NCBI GenBank assembly: GCA_016933025.1
Contig: JAFGBT010000001.1
Coordinates: forward strand, 1 to 64,000
DNA: 64,000 nucleotides
Source: Spirochaetota bacterium
Lineage (GTDB): Bacteria > Spirochaetota > UBA4802 > UBA5550
Reading direction: 5' to 3'
Shown here: in pieces, positions 59,816-64,000 of the stretch
Position numbering within the stretch: the stretch's first letter is position 1
Layout of the letters: each line of letters starts with the position of its first letter
Translations under genes and position numbers: made by a program
The notes under the pieces: generated by a model
Told to the model about the DNA's origin: nothing
What the model saw: the letters and a program-made list of their open reading frames with translations, nothing else
Database searches by the model: none

Positions 59816-60235
59816 ATGAAATCATTAACAGAACACCTCACTTTCACCACGAAAAACAGAAGGGAATATATCAATATAACCGATACCGTTGAAAAATTGG
59901 TCGAAAAAAGTGGCATTAAAGAAGGACTGTGTCTGGTAAACGCAATGCATATCACCGCCTCCGTGTATATCAACGACGCTGAAAGCGGCCTGATTCAGGA
60001 TTTCGATGATTTCCTCGAGGGCCTTGCCCCCCACGAACCGGTATCTAAATATCGTCATAACAGAACCGGCGAGGACAATGGCGACGCCCACATCAAACGA
60101 ACCATAATGGGGCGCGAGGTCATTGTTGCCGTTACCGACGGGACTCTCGACTTCGGGCCATGGGAGCAGATCTATTACGCCGAATTCGACGGCCGCAGGC
60201 CCAAGCGCGTTATGGTTAAAATTATCGGCGAATAA
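59816..60235 (+). CDS. YjbQ-family protein (UPF0047)
   Basis: A 139-residue YjbQ/UPF0047 protein, a small beta/alpha protein with weak thiamine-phosphate-synthase activity in some members. Conserved [13 protein letters not shown] and [19 protein letters not shown] (with the His/Asp residues) are visible. I chose the ATG at 59816; GGAGG lies 11 bases before it. tatD follows after two bases, a frequent pairing. The role is not established in most bacteria. Confidence 0.88.
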   Translation: MKSLTEHLTFTTKNRREYINITDTVEKLVEKSGIKEGLCLVNAMHITASVYINDAESGLIQDFDDFLEGLAPHEPVSKYRHNRTGEDNGDAHIKRTIMGREVIVAVTDGTLDFGPWEQIYYAEFDGRRPKRVMVKIIGE

Positions 60236-60237
60236 TC

Positions 60238-61008
60238 ATGAAACTCGTAGACGCGCACTGCCATCTTGAAAGCGATTATTTTTCAGGAGATCTTGGGGCG
60301 GTCATCGAACGGGCAAGACACGCGGGAATCGTGAAATTGATTACATCTTCAATAATGCCCGGCCAGTGGGATCTCTCGCGAAGCATTGCCGGGCAATTCC
60401 CGGAGGTAGAATTCGCCCTCGGGATACATCCCTGGTACATCCGCGAATCTTATCTCGACGACGTACCATCACTCGCCCGAGCAAAGGAGCTCGGCGCCGT
60501 CGCCATAGGGGAAATCGGCATTGACAGTAAAACCGAGACAAATGACCTATCGCTCCAATTAAACTTCTTTGAAAAACAGCTCTCCATAGCCCGCGAGCTC
60601 GAACTGCCGGTGATTATTCACTGCCGCGGCGCTTCCGGCGATCTCATCCGTTCTCTGAAGCGCGTCGGCGTTCCCCGGCCGGGCGGTATGGTACACGCAT
60701 TTTCAGGGAGCCCGGAGCTCGCTGAGGAACTGGTTTCTCTGGGAATCAATTGCTCAATGGGAGGGACGCTTACCTATCGCAACAGCAGGAAACGGGCGGC
60801 AGTGCTGAAACTGATATATCCGCGGCATTTCATCCTCGAAACCGACAGCCCGGACATTCCGCCAGTTCAAAAGCAGGGTGAAATAAACTATCCTCATTAT
60901 ATCCTGTACAACCTGCAGGCAGCCGCCGAAATACTCGGCGTATCAGTTGAGAACGTGGCGGAACAGACAACAGCCAATGCGGCGAGACTATTCAGTCTCG
61001 ATCTTTGA
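60238..61008 (+). CDS. tatD: TatD-family deoxyribonuclease
   Basis: A 256-residue metal-dependent hydrolase of the TatD family, amidohydrolase fold with two-metal site. Motifs are VDAHCHLE (residues 4-11), the Glu of AIGEIGID (about 90), HCRG (about 126), HAFSG (about 153) and LETDSPD (about 199-205). It likely acts as a 3'-5' DNA exonuclease or D-aminoacyl-tRNA deacylase. The start lies two bases after the yjbQ stop, and it converges on the UDP-glucose dehydrogenase gene. Confidence 0.93.
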   Translation: MKLVDAHCHLESDYFSGDLGAVIERARHAGIVKLITSSIMPGQWDLSRSIAGQFPEVEFALGIHPWYIRESYLDDVPSLARAKELGAVAIGEIGIDSKTETNDLSLQLNFFEKQLSIARELELPVIIHCRGASGDLIRSLKRVGVPRPGGMVHAFSGSPELAEELVSLGINCSMGGTLTYRNSRKRAAVLKLIYPRHFILETDSPDIPPVQKQGEINYPHYILYNLQAAAEILGVSVENVAEQTTANAARLFSLDL

Positions 61009-61039
61009 TTAATACTGTAGGCCCGGTTAGAATATTGAT

Positions 61040-62362
61040 TCAATTCCTTCCTATCGAATAATAGTTGAAACCGAGTTTTTTCATCTTGTCTGGTTCATAC
61101 TGATTACGGCCGTCGAACACAACTGGAGATTTCATCAACTTTTTTATCTTGTCGAAATCGGGCTTGCGGAAATGGTGCCATTCTGTGAGAAGCAGGAGAG
61201 CGTCCGCGGCCTGGAGGGTCTCATAATTGTTATTGTAATAGGTGATGTTCTCGTCGCCCAGGATCCTCCGCGCGTTTTCTACCGCTATAGGGTCATAGGC
61301 CCTGAACGATGCTCCTCGTGATCTGAGCCCGTTAATGATGGCGATGGAGGGCGCTTCCCTCATGTCGTCGGTCTGCGGCTTGAATGCGAGGCCCCATATG
61401 GCGAATGTCTTTCCCGACAGGTTTTCGCCCATCCTTGACACGACCTTGTCGATAAAATTGTTACGCTGAAGATGGTTTACTTCCTCCACCGCGGACAAAA
61501 TCCTCGCCTTGAAACCGTTGCCCCTGAGGGTGTATATAAGGGCTTTGACGTCCTTGGGGAAGCACGAACCGCCGTACCCTATGCCCGCGTACAGGAACGC
61601 GTTGCCGATGCGGCTGTCAGAGCCGATTCCGCGGCGCACGCTTTCAATATCGGCACCGGTAACCTCACAGAGTTGAGCGAGTTCGTTCATGAAGCTGATG
61701 CGCGTCGCAAGCATGGCGTTTGCGGCGTATTTTGTCAGCTCGGCAGAGGGAATGTCCATCAACATCACCCGGTCACCCTTCCGCACGAAGGTTGAATATA
61801 GCTCGCGCATCAGTTCAGCCGCACGCTGGTTGTCCGCGCCGATGATAACGCGGTCCGGACGGATAAAATCCTCCACCGCGCTGCCCTCCTTCAGGAATTC
61901 CGGGTTCGATACGATGTCGTACGGAACGTCGCCCTTCCCTCTCTTCTCCAGCTCTTCCCCGACCACCGCGCGCACCTTCTCTGCCGTGCCCACGGGGACG
62001 GTCGACTTGTCCACTATGACAATGTATTTCTCGACGAACCTCCCTATCTGACGGCCCACATCCAGAACATGCTGAAGATCGGCAGAGCCGTCTTCATCCG
62101 ACGGCGTTCCGACTGCTATGAAGGCAAAGGTCACCTCGCTGATGCCTTCCCTGAGATCCGTAGTGAACCGGAGCCTCCCCTCGCCGTAGTTTCGTTTCAC
62201 CAACTCTTCAAGCCCGGGCTCGTAAATCGGCAGAACACCTTTCTTCAAATTTTCGATCTTAGTTTTATCGATATCGATGCACCAGACATCGTTGCCCATA
62301 TCGGCGAAGCAGGTCCCGGTGACCAGGCCGACATAGCCGGTTCCAATAACAGCAAGTTTCAT
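61040..62362 (-). CDS. UDP-glucose 6-dehydrogenase
   Basis: Oxidises UDP-glucose to UDP-glucuronate for capsule, LPS or sugar-nucleotide synthesis. The 440-residue protein has the NAD motif VIGTGYVGLVTG (4-15), the middle domain, and the catalytic Cys in GYGGSCFPKD (about 258-267), followed by the C-terminal UDP-binding domain with NVVDGRNQYEP-like DGRNQYEP. The length is standard. GGAG lies before the ATG, and a TTGACA stands upstream without a good -10. It may relate to the surface cluster at 7410-12329, but they are not adjacent. Confidence 0.95.
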   Translation of the reverse strand: MKLAVIGTGYVGLVTGTCFADMGNDVWCIDIDKTKIENLKKGVLPIYEPGLEELVKRNYGEGRLRFTTDLREGISEVTFAFIAVGTPSDEDGSADLQHVLDVGRQIGRFVEKYIVIVDKSTVPVGTAEKVRAVVGEELEKRGKGDVPYDIVSNPEFLKEGSAVEDFIRPDRVIIGADNQRAAELMRELYSTFVRKGDRVMLMDIPSAELTKYAANAMLATRISFMNELAQLCEVTGADIESVRRGIGSDSRIGNAFLYAGIGYGGSCFPKDVKALIYTLRGNGFKARILSAVEEVNHLQRNNFIDKVVSRMGENLSGKTFAIWGLAFKPQTDDMREAPSIAIINGLRSRGASFRAYDPIAVENARRILGDENITYYNNNYETLQAADALLLLTEWHHFRKPDFDKIKKLMKSPVVFDGRNQYEPDKMKKLGFNYYSIGRN

Positions 62363-62521
62363 CGCGCACTCCGGTAGGCTCGTATAGTCATCATTGGGTT
62401 ATAATACCCCGGGACACCATCTTCGGTTTAACGGGGCATGCCGCATTCCATTCACCTAAAAACATCATAATTCGCATAATCTGTGTCAACACTTTTATTG
62501 CGTATTATCCTGCGACAAGAA

Positions 62522-62544
62522 GGGGCTGTTCAACAAACAGCCCC
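62522..62544 (-). terminator. hairpin, possible terminator
   Basis: A 9-bp stem (GGGGCTGTT, 62522-62530, with AACAGCCCC, 62536-62544) has a 5-base loop, 26 bases after the stop of the secreted-protein gene. The following minus-strand sequence (TTCTTGTCG) is only weakly T-rich, so termination is uncertain. Confidence 0.45.
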
Positions 62545-62569
62545 CGGTCGTTCCTGTATTTATTGCCGA

Positions 62570-63259
62570 TTACTTTTGCGACTTTTTCAAAAAATTGCTC
62601 ATAACAGATTCGGCGTCCTTGAGGCCCTTGTTGTAGGACTCCGCAATGAACAGGAGAGAATTCATAAAATATGACATGTGGGGTACCACAAAATCCCGCT
62701 TGAGTTCGTTGCGTATTGGGAACGCGGTCGTGTTTTTGATATCGCCGAGTTTCTTGTTCTCGAGGAGAACCTTCCCGTTGGCGATATGTGTGAAAACGAT
62801 ATCGTCAGTTCCCTCGGAAAGGGGGGACGGATCGGTCATCCTGACCACGACGGATGTGCCGGCCCAATACATGCGGTCATATATTTCAGACTCTATCTTG
62901 GAAATACTCTGACCGTTTGTATATATCTTTATCCTTTTGGTCTGGAGCCCGGTTATCTCTTTCCCGAGAGCGTCGTCCCTGATAAAATGGTGTTTTTCCA
63001 TCTCGATATAGTCCGAACCCATGACGTATGTCGTCTGGTAAGGAATAATCCTGAGGTCGCTGGCTTTCAAAAGTTCGTATTTATGTATGATTTCGGCCAT
63101 TCTTTTGCCGTATGCCAGGATCTGTGCATCAAGGCTCTTCCCCACTCTGTCAAGCTGCTCCGATTCCAATTTATATTGCTTATCCGACTTTTTCTCCTGC
63201 GCCGTTGAAATGACCGCCGTCAGCGCCACGCACAGTATTACCATGAAGGCTTTTTTCAT
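62570..63259 (-). CDS. secreted protein of unknown function
   Basis: A 229-residue exported protein: signal peptide (about 1-20, ending VISTAQ, no lipobox), then a helical stretch (25-65) and a beta-rich domain with the segments KRIKIYTNGQSISKIESEIYD and VVRMTDPSPL. I recognise no family with confidence; the beta-rich part faintly resembles LolA/outer-membrane-lipoprotein-sorting-like folds, but no motif confirms this. GGAGG lies before the ATG. It stands alone between the UDP-glucose dehydrogenase gene and the receiver-domain gene. A hairpin follows it. Confidence 0.65.
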   Translation of the reverse strand: MKKAFMVILCVALTAVISTAQEKKSDKQYKLESEQLDRVGKSLDAQILAYGKRMAEIIHKYELLKASDLRIIPYQTTYVMGSDYIEMEKHHFIRDDALGKEITGLQTKRIKIYTNGQSISKIESEIYDRMYWAGTSVVVRMTDPSPLSEGTDDIVFTHIANGKVLLENKKLGDIKNTTAFPIRNELKRDFVVPHMSYFMNSLLFIAESYNKGLKDAESVMSNFLKKSQK

Positions 63260-63396
63260 TGCATCCTCCAGTATCTATTCGTTGTAAATATTATTTGCAG
63301 ACAAAACGCACACTCCATATATCATGATGTGCAGAATTTTTCAACTTAATTATCGGTTTAACCGCCCCTTTTTTCCGCAGTTTTTTGATATTTTAG

Positions 63397-63426
63397 TTGA
63401 TTTTGATAGATGATACATGCTATTTA
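63397..63426 (+). promoter_or_regulatory. candidate promoter of the receiver-ATPase gene
   Basis: TTGATT (63397-63402) and TATTTA (63421-63426) are 18 bases apart, with TGC directly before the -10, an extended -10 form. The ATG lies 30 bases further on. Confidence 0.45.
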
Positions 63427-63455
63427 ACGGCTGTATAGAACAGGAGTGAGCAGAC

Positions 63456-64000
63456 ATGTACAAGGTTCTTATCGTCGATTTATCGCTATTCAAGGATTCA
63501 ATCGTCAAGATGTTCTGCGACAGCGGGTATGCCGTTGAACTGTGCGGTTCAGCCTTCGAGGCGATGAAGCTCCTGAAGGCCGTCGACTTCGACCTTGTCG
63601 TCTCGGAGGTCGAGCTGCCGGGAGACAATGCCTTCGACCTGTACGGCTATATTTCTAACAACTATCCATTTATTCCGACCATAATGACGACGGATAAAAA
63701 CATCGACACCTTTTTCGAGAGGATATTCAAGGAGGGCATCGGGAACGTTTTGAGCAAACCCTTCAAGAAAGAGGAGATCCTGACCCTTGCCGAAAAGCTG
63801 ATAACAAAGAAAAATATCTTCGGCCTTGAAAATTATATCACCGGGATACAAGAGTCTAAAAAAATCAGGATCACCGGCTCAAAGCAGATAAAAAAAGCTA
63901 TACCGGTCATCATCGACCAAATCAAAGCATGGGGCTTTCATGTCGGAAACAGGAACACGCTGACGCTGATTCTCAATGAAATGGCGATCAACGCAGTGTA
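63456..64000 (+). CDS. degenerate receiver domain fused to GHKL ATPase (3' end outside window)
   Basis: The frame opens at the ATG at 63456 (AGGAG nine bases upstream) and runs off the window after 181 codons. Residues 1-120 form a response-regulator receiver: MYKVLIVD, Thr78 and Lys101 in LSKPF are kept, but the phospho-accepting Asp is Glu51 (LVVSEVELPG) and the second acidic residue of the metal pocket is Leu9. After a linker, from about residue 140, comes the start of a histidine-kinase-type ATPase (N-box like LILNEMAINAV at 170-180), close to RsbW-like anti-sigma kinases. It may work with the SpoIIE-type phosphatase at 13757-14662, but that is inference. Residues beyond 181 are unseen. 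Confidence 0.8.
   Translation, partial: MYKVLIVDLSLFKDSIVKMFCDSGYAVELCGSAFEAMKLLKAVDFDLVVSEVELPGDNAFDLYGYISNNYPFIPTIMTTDKNIDTFFERIFKEGIGNVLSKPFKKEEILTLAEKLITKKNIFGLENYITGIQESKKIRITGSKQIKKAIPVIIDQIKAWGFHVGNRNTLTLILNEMAINAV

Noticed and set aside
1..64000. CRISPR arrays, insertion sequences, prophage or integrase genes
   Set aside because: I saw no regularly spaced repeats, terminal inverted repeats, transposase or integrase motifs on either strand.

Overview
The window looks like part of a chromosome from a free-living, diderm, anaerobic or facultative bacterium, most likely an environmental spirochaete (Spirochaetota). This rests on gene content: a FapA/DUF342 protein, loose lipoboxes ending in FSC, ISC or AAC, mcsA-mcsB-clpC, HAMP/TPR and GAF-GGDEF signalling proteins, and many small lipoproteins. 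No marker gene settles the phylum, so this placement is tentative. Base composition looks near 50% G+C in genes with strongly AT-rich intergenic regions. I saw no insertion sequence, phage, CRISPR array or rRNA gene. There is one tRNA gene.

Layout. 1-6933: end of an AsmA-like protein, then a leftward operon mcsA-mcsB-clpC-leuC-leuD that joins arginine-phosphorylation proteolysis to isopropylmalate isomerase. 7410-12329: a rightward cell-surface-type cluster (ATP-grasp ligase, two methyltransferases, LTA-synthase-like membrane enzyme). 12350-21648: leftward housekeeping and signalling genes (citrate synthase, SpoIIE-type phosphatase, pgi, an endonuclease-III relative, Lrp/AsnC regulator, tatA, fapA, asd, yhbY). 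21755-28307: two paralogous lipoproteins, a GH18-like secreted protein, a small Sm-like protein, a HAMP-TPR membrane protein, uvrC and a TPR lipoprotein. 28450-32375: tRNA-Pro(GGG), an EIIA-zinc-ribbon fusion, and the leftward operon lemA-TPM-TPM-PHP. 32662-41173: carboxypeptidase Taq, ROK kinase, pheST, a GGDEF protein, and a GerMN-CYTH pair. 41482-48962: a PCMT with a possible signal peptide, a 620-residue orphan protein, an FmdB-type zinc ribbon, a radical SAM protein, a Cys-containing lipoprotein, Hsp33 and an alpha/beta hydrolase.

48963-59603 is the most distinctive region. It carries a lipoprotein phosphoesterase, then a leftward block of anaerobic redox genes: a two-subunit 2-hydroxyacyl-CoA dehydratase/benzoyl-CoA reductase-like enzyme, its ATP-dependent activase, glpA, glpB, a membrane protein with one CxxCH haem-c site and four [4Fe-4S] motifs, and an HdrB-like protein with two complete CCG motifs. 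The dehydratase operon starts at a TTGACA-17-TAAATT promoter whose start site is covered by a near-perfect 24-bp palindrome, so it is very probably controlled by a dedicated repressor. A working inference is that glycerol-3-phosphate oxidation feeds electrons through GlpAB to the membrane Hdr-like complex, and that the low-potential dehydratase belongs to the same anaerobic metabolism.

59816-64000: yjbQ, tatD, UDP-glucose dehydrogenase, a secreted protein of unknown function, and the start of a response-regulator-like protein whose phospho-acceptor Asp is replaced by Glu, joined to a GHKL-type ATPase domain that runs off the window. Promoter calls here are from reading consensus hexamers by eye and are the least certain entries.
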